The notes below the pieces were generated by a model, which saw only the letters and a list, made by a program, of their open reading frames with translations, was not told the DNA's origin and searched no databases. From the NCBI GenBank assembly GCA_016713535.1, contig JADJOY010000001.1, positions 1-64,000 of the forward strand: DNA of 64,000 nt, given 5' to 3'. Below, piece by piece: positions 39,034-48,594 of this stretch (position 1 is its first letter; each line of letters begins with the position of its first letter). The DNA comes from JADJOY01 sp016713535 [NCBI: Deltaproteobacteria bacterium]. GTDB taxonomy: Bacteria > JADJOY01. The translations under genes were made by a program, and so were the position numbers.

Positions 39034-40490
39034 ACGCCGCAGCGCGACGCGACGTAGAGCCGGTCGCGCGCCGCGTCGCGGCGCACCTCACGCACCTTGC
39101 TGCCGATCGAGGTGCGCGCCCGGATCGCGCCGCTCGACGGGTCGATGCGGCGCAGCTCGCCGTTCACGTAGTTGCCGATCACCAGATCGCCGCCGGCGAG
39201 CCAGTCGAACCACCAGCCGCCGAAGCCCATCGGCACCTTGCGCACCAGTGCCAGGGTCTTGGCGTCGAGGACCGCGAGCCGGCCGTGGAACGACATCGCT
39301 ACCCACAGCTCGCGCCCGTCGGGCGAGAGGCGCAGACCCCGCGACGGCGACAGCCACTCGGCCGCGAACACCCGCTCGAGCCCGTCGTACGAGAGCGCCT
39401 GCCAGGTGCACGTGCCCGACGAGTTGCCCGCGACCACCACGCCGGACTCGGGAAGCACCACGATCCGCGACGGCGCGCAGTTGGTGGGCAGGCACGCGTT
39501 GGTCTTGTCGAGCTCGAGCCCCGCGTAGGTGTGGCGCAGCTCGTCGATCGACGGCGCTGGCCCGGTCACGTGGCCGTCGGTGCGCGTCGCGGTCAACGGA
39601 TCGATCGCCGCGACGCAGCCCGGCTCGCGCTCGAACCCGACCAGGACCCGACCGGCACGCTCGTCCCACGCCATCGCGAGGGGACGGGGGAGCGCTGTCT
39701 CGGCGAGCGGTGCGAGCGTGGTGCGATCGACGAAGCGGACCACGTCGCGGCCCATGACCGAGACCGCGACGCGCTCGGTGCCGGGGATCGGCAGCGCCTC
39801 GATGGCGGGTGCGTCCTCGAGCACGACGCGCCGCTCGGGGAAGGCGGGATCGAGGCGGATCACCGCGTGCACCTTCGAGGCGCCCGCCTCCGGCCCGCAC
39901 GCGATGAAGAGCGCGCCGTCGCGGGGGTCGACGTCGATGGTGCGCAGCACGTCGCACTCGCCGTCGAAGAGCGGGTCGTCGGCAGGGCGCTCGGAGACTC
40001 GCTGGAAGAGCACCAGCGGCGTGAGCCCCGCCGTGCGCAGCACCTCCCCGCACGAGGTCCCGACCCAGCCCGCGAACCCGGCGACGTTCGCCAGGCACGA
40101 CGCGGCGAACGGAACCGTGAGCGCGTGGACGAGCGACACGCGCCGCCCGGCGAGCCGCGCCGCGAGCAGCGCGCCCGCGGCGGCGACGGCGATCGCGATG
40201 GGTGCCGGCGCGATGTGGACCGCCGACCACAGCCCCGGCCCCTGGCTGAGAGCCGTGATCACGCGCTGGATCACCACGTACCAGGCGAGGGCCAGGGTCG
40301 GCACACCGCGCAGGCGCCTCGACCACCCACCGGCCCGCGCGAACGCGAGCGACGCGCACGCGTTGATGGCGAACCACAGCACCACCAGCGCGAACGAGCC
40401 GCGCCCCGCGAAGAGCGCCACGGCGAGCACGAACCAGTGCCACACGCCGGTCTCGGCTAGGGTGGCGGCGAGCTGGATCAGGCGCTTCAC
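38955..40490 (-). CDS. Membrane protein with C-terminal beta-propeller (YVTN-like)
   Basis: The 511-residue protein starts with four or five hydrophobic helices (WFVLAVALFAGRG, FALVVLWFAINACASLAF, TLALAWYVVIQRVI and IAPAPIAIAVAAAGALLAA). A large repeat region follows with recurring 'D-P-x-x-G-x-L-x-V-A' elements: IDVDPRDGALFIACG, MAWDERAGRVLVGFE, LRLSPDGRELWVAM and GGDLVIGNYVNGELRRIDP, as in seven-bladed propellers. Several paired cysteines occur in the propeller (CLPTNC), which suggests a periplasmic location. No catalytic motif is visible. The GTG at 40490 places the first helix at the N-terminus. The C-terminal tail is Pro/Ala-rich and overlaps the Rieske gene tail to tail. Confidence 0.7.
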   Translation of the reverse strand: MKRLIQLAATLAETGVWHWFVLAVALFAGRGSFALVVLWFAINACASLAFARAGGWSRRLRGVPTLALAWYVVIQRVITALSQGPGLWSAVHIAPAPIAIAVAAAGALLAARLAGRRVSLVHALTVPFAASCLANVAGFAGWVGTSCGEVLRTAGLTPLVLFQRVSERPADDPLFDGECDVLRTIDVDPRDGALFIACGPEAGASKVHAVIRLDPAFPERRVVLEDAPAIEALPIPGTERVAVSVMGRDVVRFVDRTTLAPLAETALPRPLAMAWDERAGRVLVGFEREPGCVAAIDPLTATRTDGHVTGPAPSIDELRHTYAGLELDKTNACLPTNCAPSRIVVLPESGVVVAGNSSGTCTWQALSYDGLERVFAAEWLSPSRGLRLSPDGRELWVAMSFHGRLAVLDAKTLALVRKVPMGFGGWWFDWLAGGDLVIGNYVNGELRRIDPSSGAIRARTSIGSKVREVRRDAARDRLYVASRCGVYALDPALALAPGSAPAPVSADAPAP

Positions 40491-40630
40491 GGCGGTGGGC
40501 TCGAGGTCGGGGCCGCGATTGCAGGCCCTTCCGCATCCGGGATAGCATCGCCGCGCGTCCCCCCCGAAGACGTGACCCGCGTCTGCCTCGCGCAACCCGT
40601 GGAGCGAACCCGCCGGTTCGCGATGCGCCC

Positions 40631-41245
40631 GTGAGCCCCTTCCTGAGCCTTCTGCGTGCCAAGGTCGCCGAGCGTGGCTGGCTCGCGATCCTCAAGTACG
40701 TGGTGCTGAATCCCGTCGAGATGGCGGCGCGGTGGATTCCGTACTCGCCGCTCAGGGTGCTGGTGGTGCGGGCGCTGGGCGCCGACGTGGACCTCTCCGT
40801 GCTGCTCTATCCGGTCGAGTTCCTGAACATCGACATCGGCAGCTTCCGCAACCTCGCGATCGGACCGTACTCCCACATCAACGCGAGGGTGATGATCGAC
40901 CTGCGCGGTCCGGTGCGGATCGGCGAGCGGGTCAGCATCGGCGCCGGCGCCACGATCCTCTCCCACGAAGCTGCGCCGCCGCTCTCGCCGATGGTCGACT
41001 TCCTGCCCGAACGCGTGGACGGCGTCACCATCGAGCGTGGCGCCTACGTGGGCGCGGGCGCGATCGTGCTGTGCGGTGTGACGATCGGCGAGATGGCGGT
41101 CGTCGGGGCGGGCGCGGTGGTCACCAAGGACGTCCCCCCCTACGCGGTGGTGGCGGGAGTGCCGGCGCGCGTCATCGAGTGGCTCGACCCCGCGACCAAG
41201 CGCTTCGTGCCCACGCCTCCCGCGCGCACGGGTCGCGCGGCCTGA
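40631..41245 (+). CDS. Left-handed beta-helix (hexapeptide) acetyltransferase
   Basis: The 204-residue protein has an N-terminal helical cap (LLRAKVAERGWLAILKYVV) and then hexapeptide repeats forming a left-handed beta helix: IDIGSFRNLAIGPYSHINAR, VRIGERVSIGAGATILSHE, IERGAYVGAGAIVLCGVTIG and AVVGAGAVVTKDVPPYAVVAGVPARVI. The last block is diagnostic of acetyl-CoA-dependent sugar O-acetyltransferases of the WbbJ/maltose acetyltransferase type, and HE in LSHEAAPP may supply the catalytic histidine. Its likely role is acetylation of a surface sugar. The start is a GTG at 40631 without a strong ribosome site. It is divergent from the propeller gene. Confidence 0.88.
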   Translation: MSPFLSLLRAKVAERGWLAILKYVVLNPVEMAARWIPYSPLRVLVVRALGADVDLSVLLYPVEFLNIDIGSFRNLAIGPYSHINARVMIDLRGPVRIGERVSIGAGATILSHEAAPPLSPMVDFLPERVDGVTIERGAYVGAGAIVLCGVTIGEMAVVGAGAVVTKDVPPYAVVAGVPARVIEWLDPATKRFVPTPPARTGRAA

Positions 41246-41352
41246 CGCAGGTCGCGCCCGCCGGCGCTCCGCGACCCGGCTCGCGTCGGCGCGGCGCCCG
41301 CCGGCCCCCCGGAGGCGGTCCCTGCGAGGCCAGCGCGCCGTCTCTCGGCCCG

Positions 41353-42834
41353 TCACGAGGCGAGCAGTGGATTCGCGAGCGCGGCGGGCACGTGCTCGGG
41401 TGCGCGTCTGCTGGCGCGGAACCCGTACGGCGTGTTGGTCACCAGCGAGACCATCTGCAGGAGGCCGTTTAACAGCGAGCGCGGCGGCGCGCGTCGCACG
41501 ATCCGAGCGAGGCGCCGCGGGTGGAAGTAGAAGCGCACGTAGCTCCACCGGATCAATGTCCCGAGCGGGTAGCCGTAGGCGCGCTCGTACCACGACTCGG
41601 CGTTGTGGTAGTCGCTGGTCTCGGGCAGGGCCGCGAGCGCCGCGGCGTCGACGCGCTCGGCGAACTCGTGGAAGGGTGTGCCCTTCTGCGGCGAGGGCGT
41701 GAAGAAGTAGCCGAAGGTGAGGCGGCTTCCGAGCGCCAAGCGCACGGTGCTCTCGATCTCCTCGCGGGTCTCGGTGGGGAAGCCGAGCATGAAGAAGCCG
41801 CGCACCATCATGCCGCGGCGGTCGGCCTGCTCGATCGCCCACAGCGTCTTCGCGAGGTCGAGGTTCTTGTCGACGAGCTTCTGGATCCGCGGGCTGGCGC
41901 TCTCGATCGCCACCGAGAGCGAGTAGGTGCCGCCTTGGCGGAGCGCGTCGAGGACCGGCTCGTCGAGGATGTCGGCGCGCAGCCCGCCCGGGATCGCGAC
42001 GTGGACGCGGCCACCGTAGCGGCTCGCGAGCCCCGCCATGATCTTCTTCAGGCGCGGGCGGTGCAGGTTGAAGATGTCGTCGACGACGTGCAGCTCGTCG
42101 ACGCCGAAGCGCTCGTGGAGCCAGTCGATCTCGCCGAGGACGTGCTCGGCGCTGCGGTGGCGGAACTTCTTGCCGAACACGTCGTGACAGTAATTACACC
42201 GGTACGGACAGCCGCGCGAGGTGAAGAGGGACGCGTAGCGCCGCCCTTTGAGCATGCTGTTGATGTTGGTGAGGCGGGCGTAGCGGTCGAAGTCGATCAG
42301 GTCCCAGGCGGGGTAAGGCAGCGCGTCGAGGTCGGTGATCGTGTCCGTGCCGGCGGGGACGTGCACCGTGCCGTCGGCGCGGCGGTAACCGAGGCCGGGG
42401 AGATCGGTGCCCAGCTCGCCGCCGCCGAGGTGCCGCTCGAGCGCCGCCGGGAAGACCCGCTCGCCCTCGCCGTCGATCGCCCAGTCGAAGCGGGTGTGGC
42501 CGAGGATCTCCTCGATCCGCCGGTGCGGATGGGGGCCGCCGAGCACGGTGAGCGTCCGCGGGGCGTGCGCCTTGACCGCCTCCGCGATGGCGCGCGCGTT
42601 GGGCGCCTCGGCGTTGAGCGCCGAGACGCCGACCACGTCGTAGCGGTGGGCGGCGAGGTGCTGGTCGAGCCACCGCAGGTCGAGCCCCTCGGCGTCCATG
42701 TCGAGCGCCGTGATCGCGACCTCGCGCCCGAAGCGCTCGCGCAACACCGCGGCGATCTGCAGGACGCCGAGCGGCGGCCCGGCGATCTTGCTGATCAGCG
42801 ACTGGCCTGGCTTGACGAGCAGCGCCCGGAACAC
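41353..42834 (-). CDS. B12-binding-type radical SAM enzyme, second copy
   Basis: The 493-residue protein has an N-terminal cobalamin-domain-like region (LLVKPGQSLISKIAGPPLGVLQIAAVL, shortened to PPLGVLQIAAVL; VVGVSALNAEAPNA; LGGPHPHRRIEEIL; DGEGERVFPAALE). The radical SAM site TSRGCPYRCNYCHDVFG lies near residue 200, and the TIM-barrel part carries SVAIESASPRIQKLV and GFFMLGFPTETREEIE. It is the usual layout of B12-dependent carbon methyltransferases and related enzymes, with no recognisable D-x-H-x-x-G motif. The GTG at 42834 has a GGGGGGA ribosome site and begins at the first strand. It is divergent from tmk. The product is not predictable from sequence alone. Confidence 0.87.
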   Translation of the reverse strand: MFRALLVKPGQSLISKIAGPPLGVLQIAAVLRERFGREVAITALDMDAEGLDLRWLDQHLAAHRYDVVGVSALNAEAPNARAIAEAVKAHAPRTLTVLGGPHPHRRIEEILGHTRFDWAIDGEGERVFPAALERHLGGGELGTDLPGLGYRRADGTVHVPAGTDTITDLDALPYPAWDLIDFDRYARLTNINSMLKGRRYASLFTSRGCPYRCNYCHDVFGKKFRHRSAEHVLGEIDWLHERFGVDELHVVDDIFNLHRPRLKKIMAGLASRYGGRVHVAIPGGLRADILDEPVLDALRQGGTYSLSVAIESASPRIQKLVDKNLDLAKTLWAIEQADRRGMMVRGFFMLGFPTETREEIESTVRLALGSRLTFGYFFTPSPQKGTPFHEFAERVDAAALAALPETSDYHNAESWYERAYGYPLGTLIRWSYVRFYFHPRRLARIVRRAPPRSLLNGLLQMVSLVTNTPYGFRASRRAPEHVPAALANPLLAS

Positions 42835-42956
42835 ACGTCCCCCCGGCGGCCATCGTAGCCGTGCCGGGCCGCCGGCGCGACCCCTCGGTCGGCCGCCCCG
42901 GTCCGGCGCCGACCCGTTGCGCGTCGCGGGTTTGCGGGCCATCCTCTCGTGCCGCC

Positions 42957-43640
42957 ATGAAACCACGCCGCCCCCTCTTCGTGTCGTTCGAGGGCGGCGA
43001 GGGCGCTGGCAAGACCACCCAGATCCGGCTCCTGGCCGAGCGCCTCCGAGCGCTCGGCTTCGCGGTGACCGAGACCCGCGAGCCCGGTGGCGGCGCCCTG
43101 GGACTGCCGATCCGCGGCCTGCTGCTCGACGCGAAGACCCGAGGACTCGACCCGATGGCCGAGCTGCTCTTGATCGAAGCCCAGCGCGCTCAACACGTGC
43201 GCGACGTGATCCGGCCCGCGCTCGCGGCCGGGCACGTGGTGCTCACCGATCGCTACGTCGACTCCACCGCGGCGTACCAAGGGGGCGGCCGCCGGCTCGA
43301 CGCCAGGCTGGTGAGGTCGCTCAACCGGCTCGCGACCGACGGCGTGATGCCCGATCTGACCTTGCTGCTCGACGTTCCGGTCGAGCGCGGTCTCGAGCGG
43401 GCGCGAGCCCGTACCGCGCGCACCGCGGGGGAGAAGGAGGGGCGCTTCGAGGCCGAGGCGCTCGCCTTCCACCGCCGGGTGCGGCGCGAGTTCCATCGCC
43501 TGGCGCGGACCGAGCCGCGCCGGTTCCGAGTGGTGCGCGCCGATCGCACGATCGACGCGGTCGCAGCCGAGGTGGCCGCCATCGTGGAGCCTCGTGTGAC
43601 CCGCGAGGCGCGCCGCTCGACTCCGAGGAGACGCCCATGA
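42957..43640 (+). CDS. tmk: Thymidylate kinase
   Basis: The 227-residue enzyme phosphorylates dTMP to dTDP in DNA precursor synthesis. The P-loop is GGEGAGKT at residues 13-20. It is followed by TREPGGGALG (dTMP binding), LLLIEAQRAQHV, DRYVDSTAAYQGGGR with the D-R-Y motif, DLTLLLDVPVERGLERARAR and a Lys/Arg-poor LID-type loop ending EGRFE. The ATG at 42957 lies just ahead of the first strand. The stop overlaps the start of the RicT-like gene by 4 bp, a tmk-ricT pairing that is common in bacteria. It precedes metG, so this is a small housekeeping operon. Confidence 0.95.
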   Translation: MKPRRPLFVSFEGGEGAGKTTQIRLLAERLRALGFAVTETREPGGGALGLPIRGLLLDAKTRGLDPMAELLLIEAQRAQHVRDVIRPALAAGHVVLTDRYVDSTAAYQGGGRRLDARLVRSLNRLATDGVMPDLTLLLDVPVERGLERARARTARTAGEKEGRFEAEALAFHRRVRREFHRLARTEPRRFRVVRADRTIDAVAAEVAAIVEPRVTREARRSTPRRRP

Positions 43641-44812
43641 GTGGCTGCGCCACCGGCTGCGGCACGTGCGGAGTGCGCTTGCATCACGCGAGCAAGCTCC
43701 TCCACGCCGAGACCGGCGACATCGAGGTCAAGCACGGCGATCGGGTGGTGATCCAGCTCGATCGGGGTCAGACGCTGGCGCGGGTGGTCGCCCCCAGCAC
43801 GAGCCCAAGAACAAGGTCCCGCTGGCGCGCCTGCTGCGCAAGGCGCGCGACGAGGATCTCGCCCGCGAGCAGCGCAACGAGCAGCGCGCAGGCCGCGGTG
43901 CGGCTCGCCGAGCAGAAGCTTCGTCGGCGGCGCATCGACGTACGGCTGGTTCGCGCCGAGTACATGCTCGACGGCAGCCGGGTCGAGATCTACTACCTCG
44001 CCGAGGAGCGGCACGTCCCTGGTGACATCGCCCACGAGCTCTCGGTCGAGCTCAAGGCCGAGGTCGAGCTCAAGCCGCTCGGCCCACGCGACCGGGTGAA
44101 GATGCACGGCGCCGTGGGCGTGTGCGGGCGCGAGACGTGCTGCTCGAGTTGGATGGAGGACTTCCATCCGGTCTCGGTGAAGATGGCCAAGCTCCAGGAC
44201 TTCTCCCTCAACGACAGCCGGCTGATGGGGATCTGTGGTCGGCTCAAGTGCTGCCTCGCCTACGAGAACGCCCACTACGACGTGGTCAAGCGCGAGATGC
44301 CGAAGGTGGGCGCCTTCATCGACACCGAGCAGGGCGAGGCGCGAGTGTGGGCACATCACGTGCTCAAGCGCTCGATCGCGGTGCGCCTCGAGGACGGCAC
44401 CCAGATCGAGCTGCCGATCCCCGAGGGCGGCTTTCCGCGCGGACGTCGCTCGCCCGGCCAGGGACGTGCGGCCACGCCGGTCGCGGCGCAGCCGAGCGCC
44501 GCGGTCGCGCCCGAGGAACGTCCCGCGGTCGCCGTGCCACCGGCGCCACCACCGGCGACGATCGAAGCCCCCGAGGCGGCAGAGGCGGGGGAGCTCGACG
44601 ACGGCGTCGGCGAGGACGGCGTGCTCGAGGCGGGCGCCGCGGAGGGCCAGGGCGGTCAGCCCGGCGCCGCCCCGGGCGGGGAGCGCCGCCGTCGCCGTCG
44701 CCGTCGCCGCCGGGGCGGCGGAGGCGGTGGTGCTCCACAAGGCGGCGGCGGAGCGCCGGGCACGGGAGGCGGCGACGCCCCGAGCGGTGGCGGCGGAGCG
44801 CCACCCGCCTGA
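43637..44812 (+). CDS. PSP1/RicT-like protein with two compensating frameshifts and a long basic tail
   Basis: PSP1-domain proteins (RicT/YaaT) act in complexes that influence RNA processing and sporulation or biofilm regulation in Firmicutes. The protein begins MSGCATGCGTCGVR, with four cysteines. PSP1 motifs follow: GDRVVIQLDRGQTLARV, LRRRRIDVRLVRAEYMLDGS, VCGRETCCSSWMEDFHPVSV and ICGRLKCCLAYEN. Between about 43795 and 43890 the annotated frame reads nonsense. The adjacent frame there reads EPKNKVPLARLLRKARDEDL, which is the expected sequence, so two opposite one-base shifts are likely. After residue 270 a tail of about 120 residues is rich in Pro/Ala/Glu and ends in runs of Arg and Gly. 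It overlaps tmk by 4 bp. Confidence 0.87.
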   Translation: MSGCATGCGTCGVRLHHASKLLHAETGDIEVKHGDRVVIQLDRGQTLARVVAPSTSPRTRSRWRACCARRATRISPASSATSSAQAAVRLAEQKLRRRRIDVRLVRAEYMLDGSRVEIYYLAEERHVPGDIAHELSVELKAEVELKPLGPRDRVKMHGAVGVCGRETCCSSWMEDFHPVSVKMAKLQDFSLNDSRLMGICGRLKCCLAYENAHYDVVKREMPKVGAFIDTEQGEARVWAHHVLKRSIAVRLEDGTQIELPIPEGGFPRGRRSPGQGRAATPVAAQPSAAVAPEERPAVAVPPAPPPATIEAPEAAEAGELDDGVGEDGVLEAGAAEGQGGQPGAAPGGERRRRRRRRRRGGGGGGAPQGGGGAPGTGGGDAPSGGGGAPPA

Positions 44813-44908
44813 CACCGCGCGCACCCCGCGGCGCGAATCGCGGCCGAGCGAGCACGACGCCGCCCGCCACATCGCGACCGCCTCTCATCACCTCCCTCCG
44901 GATCGACC

Positions 44909-47098
44909 ATGACCGAGCCCAGTCCCAAGCGCACGCTCCTCACGTGCGCGCTGCCTTACGCCAACGGTGACATCCACCTCGGCCACATGGTCGAGCACGT
45001 GCTCGCCGACATCCACGTCCGCTTCCTGCGCATGACCGGCGCGGAGGTGGTGTTCCTGTGTGCGAGCGACGCCCACGGCAGTCCGATCGAGCTCAAGGCG
45101 CGGGAGCTCGGGCAAGATCCTGCCGACATGGTGGCGCGCTACAACCGCGCGCATCACGCCGACCTCGAGCGCTTCGGCGTCCACTACGACGAGTTCTACA
45201 CGACCCACTCCGAGGAGACCCGCAAGCACTCGTACGCGATCTTCGAGGGCGCGCGGGCCGGCGGGCTCATCTATACCCAGGACGTCGAGGGCTTCTTCTC
45301 CGAGGTCGACCAGCGCTTCCTGCCCGATCGCTGGATCCGTGGGACCTGTCCGCGCTGCGGCGCGCTCGACCAGTACGGCGACTCGTGCGAGGTGTGCGGC
45401 TCGACGTACCGGCCCACCGATCTCCTCGATCCGCGCTCGGCCATCAGCGGTGACGAGCCGGTGCTCAGGACCTCGAAGCACTACTTCCTGCGGATCTCGG
45501 ACCGCCAGGAGTTCCTGCGCGGATGGGTGAACACCCCCGAGCACATGCCGGCCGCCACCCGTGGCTTCGTGAACGAGTGGCTGGAGGCGGGCTTGCGCGA
45601 CTGGGACATCAGCCGCGACGCGCCCTACTTCGGCTTCCTCATCCCGGGGGAGACCGACAAGTACTTCTACGTGTGGCTGGACGCGCCGGTGGGTTACATC
45701 GGCACCACCGAGAAGTGGTGCAACGACCACGGTCGGCGCGTCGAGGACTACTGGCGGAGCGCGGACACGCGCATCGTGCACGTCATCGGCAAGGACATCG
45801 TGCCGTTCCACACGCTCTTCTGGCCGGCGATGCTCGACGCCGCGGGCTACAACCTGCCGTCGCGGGTCCAGGTGCACGGCTTCCTGACCGTGAACGGCGA
45901 GAAGATGTCGAAGAGCCGCGGCACCTTCATCAACGCGCGCGTGTTCGCCGAGCACGTCGATCCCCAGTATCTGCGCTTCTACTTCGCCTCCAAGCTGCGC
46001 TCCGAGCCCGACGACCTCGACATGCACCTCGGCACCTGGGGCGATCCCGACGATCCGGCCAGCCTGGATGCGTCGAAGTCGGAGCTGGTCGAGCGCGTCA
46101 ACGCCGAGCTGGTCAACAAGATCGCGAACCTCGCGAGCCGCGTGATCAAGTTCGTGCGCGAGAAGCTCGACGGGCGGGTAGGCGCGCTGCCCCCCGAGAG
46201 CGCCGAGGTCGCGCGCCGCTTCGAGAGCTCGACCAAGCCCGCGATCGCCGCCGCGTACGCCTCCTTCGACCTCGCGACGGCGCTGCGCGGCGTCGTCGAG
46301 GTGAGCGAGGCCGGGAATGCCTACCTGCAGGGTGCGGCGCCGTGGAAGCTCGCGGCGACCGAGCCGGAACGGGCACGCTCGATCGCGGCGCTGGGTGCCA
46401 GCTACGTGGCGGTGATCGCCGGGCTCGTGAAGCCGGTGGTGCCGGAGTGGGCGGCACGCGTCGAGCGCGCGCTGGGAGTCGAGCCGCTCGCGTGGGACGC
46501 GATCGGGTTCCACTTCGAGAACCGTCCGCTCGGTGATCCCGCCGCCGACATCCGCATCGACCGCATGGACCCCGAGAAGGTGAAGAGCGTGGTGCTCGCG
46601 AGCCGCGCGGGGCTGGAGCGAAAGGGTGCTCCGACCTCGACGGCGAAGGCCGCGGCCACCCCGAGCCCGAAGACCAAGGAGCGCGCGATGGAGACCGAGA
46701 AGTCCACCGAGGCAGCCGGCGGCGAGGCCGCGCGGGTCGCGCCGCTCGTCGACGCCGAGATCACCATCGACGAGTTCAGCAAGGTCGACCTGCGGGTGGG
46801 TCTGGTGAAGAATGCGTCGCTGGTGGAGGGCGCGGACAAGCTGCTGCGCCTCGAGATCGACCTCGGCGAGGGGCGGCTGCGCAACATCTTCGCCGGCATC
46901 CGCAAGCACTACGCACCCGAGACGCTGGTGGGCCGCCGCGTCGTTGTGGTCGCCAACCTCGCGCCGCGCAAGATGAAGTGGGGTGTGAGCGAGGGCATGG
47001 TCCTCGCCGCCACCGACCTCGCGAGCCCCAAGGGCGCCGAGCGCGTGCTGGTCCTCGAGGTCGACGGCGAGCCGGCCACGGGCAGCACCATCAAGTAG
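44909..47098 (+). CDS. metG: Methionyl-tRNA synthetase
   Basis: The 729-residue class I synthetase charges tRNA-Met in the cytoplasm. The HIGH motif is HLGH at residues 23-26. The KMSKS motif is [10 protein letters not shown] near residue 332. The zinc knuckle is CPRCG...CEVCG near residue 148-164. The anticodon-binding helix bundle is followed by a linker rich in Thr/Lys/Glu and a C-terminal tRNA-binding domain ([20 protein letters not shown] ... [10 protein letters not shown]) of the type that allows dimerisation. The length fits the long MetG form. The ATG at 44909 has only a weak upstream GGA, but it starts at the conserved N-terminus. Confidence 0.97.
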   Translation: MTEPSPKRTLLTCALPYANGDIHLGHMVEHVLADIHVRFLRMTGAEVVFLCASDAHGSPIELKARELGQDPADMVARYNRAHHADLERFGVHYDEFYTTHSEETRKHSYAIFEGARAGGLIYTQDVEGFFSEVDQRFLPDRWIRGTCPRCGALDQYGDSCEVCGSTYRPTDLLDPRSAISGDEPVLRTSKHYFLRISDRQEFLRGWVNTPEHMPAATRGFVNEWLEAGLRDWDISRDAPYFGFLIPGETDKYFYVWLDAPVGYIGTTEKWCNDHGRRVEDYWRSADTRIVHVIGKDIVPFHTLFWPAMLDAAGYNLPSRVQVHGFLTVNGEKMSKSRGTFINARVFAEHVDPQYLRFYFASKLRSEPDDLDMHLGTWGDPDDPASLDASKSELVERVNAELVNKIANLASRVIKFVREKLDGRVGALPPESAEVARRFESSTKPAIAAAYASFDLATALRGVVEVSEAGNAYLQGAAPWKLAATEPERARSIAALGASYVAVIAGLVKPVVPEWAARVERALGVEPLAWDAIGFHFENRPLGDPAADIRIDRMDPEKVKSVVLASRAGLERKGAPTSTAKAAATPSPKTKERAMETEKSTEAAGGEAARVAPLVDAEITIDEFSKVDLRVGLVKNASLVEGADKLLRLEIDLGEGRLRNIFAGIRKHYAPETLVGRRVVVVANLAPRKMKWGVSEGMVLAATDLASPKGAERVLVLEVDGEPATGSTIK

Positions 47099-47141
47099 CC
47101 GGCGGGCGAGCCGGGGCGTCCCACCGAGCTCGCCCGCCGGC
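47098..47141. terminator. Large hairpin after metG
   Basis: A perfect 14-bp stem (47098-47111 with 47128-47141) with a 16-nt loop overlaps the last base of the metG stop. It has no T-run, so it may be a factor-assisted terminator or a 3' stabiliser. Confidence 0.55.
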
Positions 47142-47287
47142 GCCTCGTCGGCGCGGGCAACTCCGCGCTTGAAAATAGTTCCACCGTGCCTCGATTTCGT
47201 CGACCGGAGCGGGAAAACGCTAGCGGATCGCGACGACCCCCGAGGGCCTCGTTCTTGCTGCTACGTGTGGCACGAAGGAGGACGGAC

Positions 47288-47542
47288 ATGAACGACTTCT
47301 CGAAGACGATTCGGCTGACGGCGGTGGGCGCCGCGAGCGTCGCGCTCATCGCACTCGGCGCAGGGTGCCCGCGGCACGTTGCATCGGACACCGGTTCCAC
47401 GGTCGACCACGCGGTGACCGGCGCGGCCAACGCCGCCGGCACCGCCATCGACACCGCCGGACAGGCGGCGAAGGACGTCGGCCACACGGCCGGGCACGCG
47501 GCGAGCGACGTGGGCGACGGGGTGCAGCGCGCGGTTCCCTGA
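47288..47542 (+). CDS. Small entericidin-like lipoprotein or exported protein
   Basis: The 84-residue protein has a signal peptide (AASVALIALGAGC) with Cys27 at a weak lipobox (G-A-G-C), followed by a Gly/Ala-rich amphipathic repeat: TVDHAVTGAANAAGTAID, TAGQAAKDVGHTAGHAAS and DVGDGVQRA. The 'T-A-G-x-A-x-x-D-V-G' repeat with period 11 resembles small LEA-like or entericidin-type stress proteins. A GGAGG site precedes the ATG at 47288. An AT-richer promoter-like patch (CTTGAAAATAG at about 47168) lies upstream, but I cannot place a -10 box. The function is unknown. Confidence 0.7.
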   Translation: MNDFSKTIRLTAVGAASVALIALGAGCPRHVASDTGSTVDHAVTGAANAAGTAIDTAGQAAKDVGHTAGHAASDVGDGVQRAVP

Positions 47543-47876
47543 TCCCCTGGCGGTGGGCGCCGGCTCGTTCGGCTCTCCGCTCGCGTCCGCCCGCCCGCGC
47601 ACCGATCGGCACCTCGCTGGTCGACGGCGGCCTCCGCTCCGGCGGGGCCGCCGTTCTCTCGCTGGCGACGTGACGGCGGGCTCTCGCTGCGCCCCGACGC
47701 CGGTGGTGTTCCTCCACATGGACCGCGCGTCGAGCTGGGTGACGACCCGCTTCCGCCGCCGCCGCGACGAGCCGGCCGAGCTGCCCTTCGGCGAGCCGAG
47801 CCCGAGCGCCACGCGGGGATCCCGCCGCCGTCCCGTCGCGACGACACTCCCCGCGCAGCCGTGCTAGACGGGGCGC
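47543..47876. other. No gene recognised
   Basis: The open frames here are arginine-rich and lack family features. I see neither a clear terminator nor promoter. The next gene starts directly at 47877. Confidence 0.4.
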
Positions 47877-48587
47877 ATGGGGGAGAACCCGTACCGCGTA
47901 CCCGAGGCGGCGCTCAGCGAGCCCGCGCGTCCAGGCGTGCTCCCGAGCCGCGGCGAGTTCGGCTCCGAGAGCGGTTCGGCGCTCACCATCGGAGCCCGGC
48001 GCAACTTCACGGGCGAGTGGATCTCCGCCAACCGATTCCCGTCGCTCGCGAGCTCGCTGCTGTGGAGCGTGCCGATCATCGTGCTCGGTACGGCGAGCCT
48101 GATGAGGCCGGACGGCGACAACTTGTTGTTGGTGGTGCTGGTGTGGCCGATCGCGGTCTCGATCGGGGTCATCCTCTTCGCGCCGGTGCGGTGGTCGGGC
48201 TTTCCTCCACTCGAGCCTCCGAAGCACCCGTGCACGCCGGTCGAGTTCTCCTTCGAGCCACGCCTTCCTGGCAGCCGCGACGAGCTCCGGGACAAGGCCG
48301 ACGACGTCGGCTTCGTGTGGACCGAGGGCGACTTCCTCGCCTACGAGGGCGATCGGGTCGCGTTCCGCGTCCACCGTAAGGACCTGGCGAGCCTCGGTGA
48401 CGCGTGGACGCTCAACGGCTTGTTCGGAGCGTGGAGCCCGGAGATCGAGATCGGGCTCGCCGTGCCGCTCGCCGCGCGTCGCAAGATCCGGCTCGTGCGC
48501 CGCGATCGGCTTCGCACGCCCGCCCAGTTCTTCCGCAACCGCCGGCTGCGGCGCGAGCTCCGCGCCTGGTTCGGCGTGGCGCGCTAG
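47877..48587 (+). CDS. Membrane-anchored protein of unknown function
   Basis: The 236-residue protein begins GENPYRVPEAAL, a start that is widespread in small membrane proteins. Two adjacent hydrophobic helices follow (LLWSVPIIVLGTASLM and LLLVVLVWPIAVSIGVILF), and then a soluble region of about 130 residues (VEFSFEPRLPGSRDELRDK ... FLAYEGDRVAFRVHRKDL) that ends in a strongly basic C-terminus. The charge pattern places the C-terminal part in the cytoplasm. I do not recognise the family. It is convergent with the DNA ligase gene, with 7 bp between stops. Confidence 0.65.
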   Translation: MGENPYRVPEAALSEPARPGVLPSRGEFGSESGSALTIGARRNFTGEWISANRFPSLASSLLWSVPIIVLGTASLMRPDGDNLLLVVLVWPIAVSIGVILFAPVRWSGFPPLEPPKHPCTPVEFSFEPRLPGSRDELRDKADDVGFVWTEGDFLAYEGDRVAFRVHRKDLASLGDAWTLNGLFGAWSPEIEIGLAVPLAARRKIRLVRRDRLRTPAQFFRNRRLRRELRAWFGVAR

Positions 48588-48594
48588 CGGGCGC

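Noticed and set aside
37752-40460. Very long plus-strand frame running across the F420 reductase, Rieske and propeller genes
   Set aside because: Only its short Rieske N-terminal part is genuine, because of a frameshift. The rest is antisense to the beta-propeller gene.
44680-44812. Repeated CGTCGC and GGC runs as a microsatellite of separate interest
   Set aside because: They encode the Arg/Gly tail of the RicT-like protein and remain in frame.
44888-46909. Long minus-strand open frame opposite metG
   Set aside because: MetG is complete with HLGH, KMSKS and a tRNA-binding domain, so the antisense frame is a shadow.
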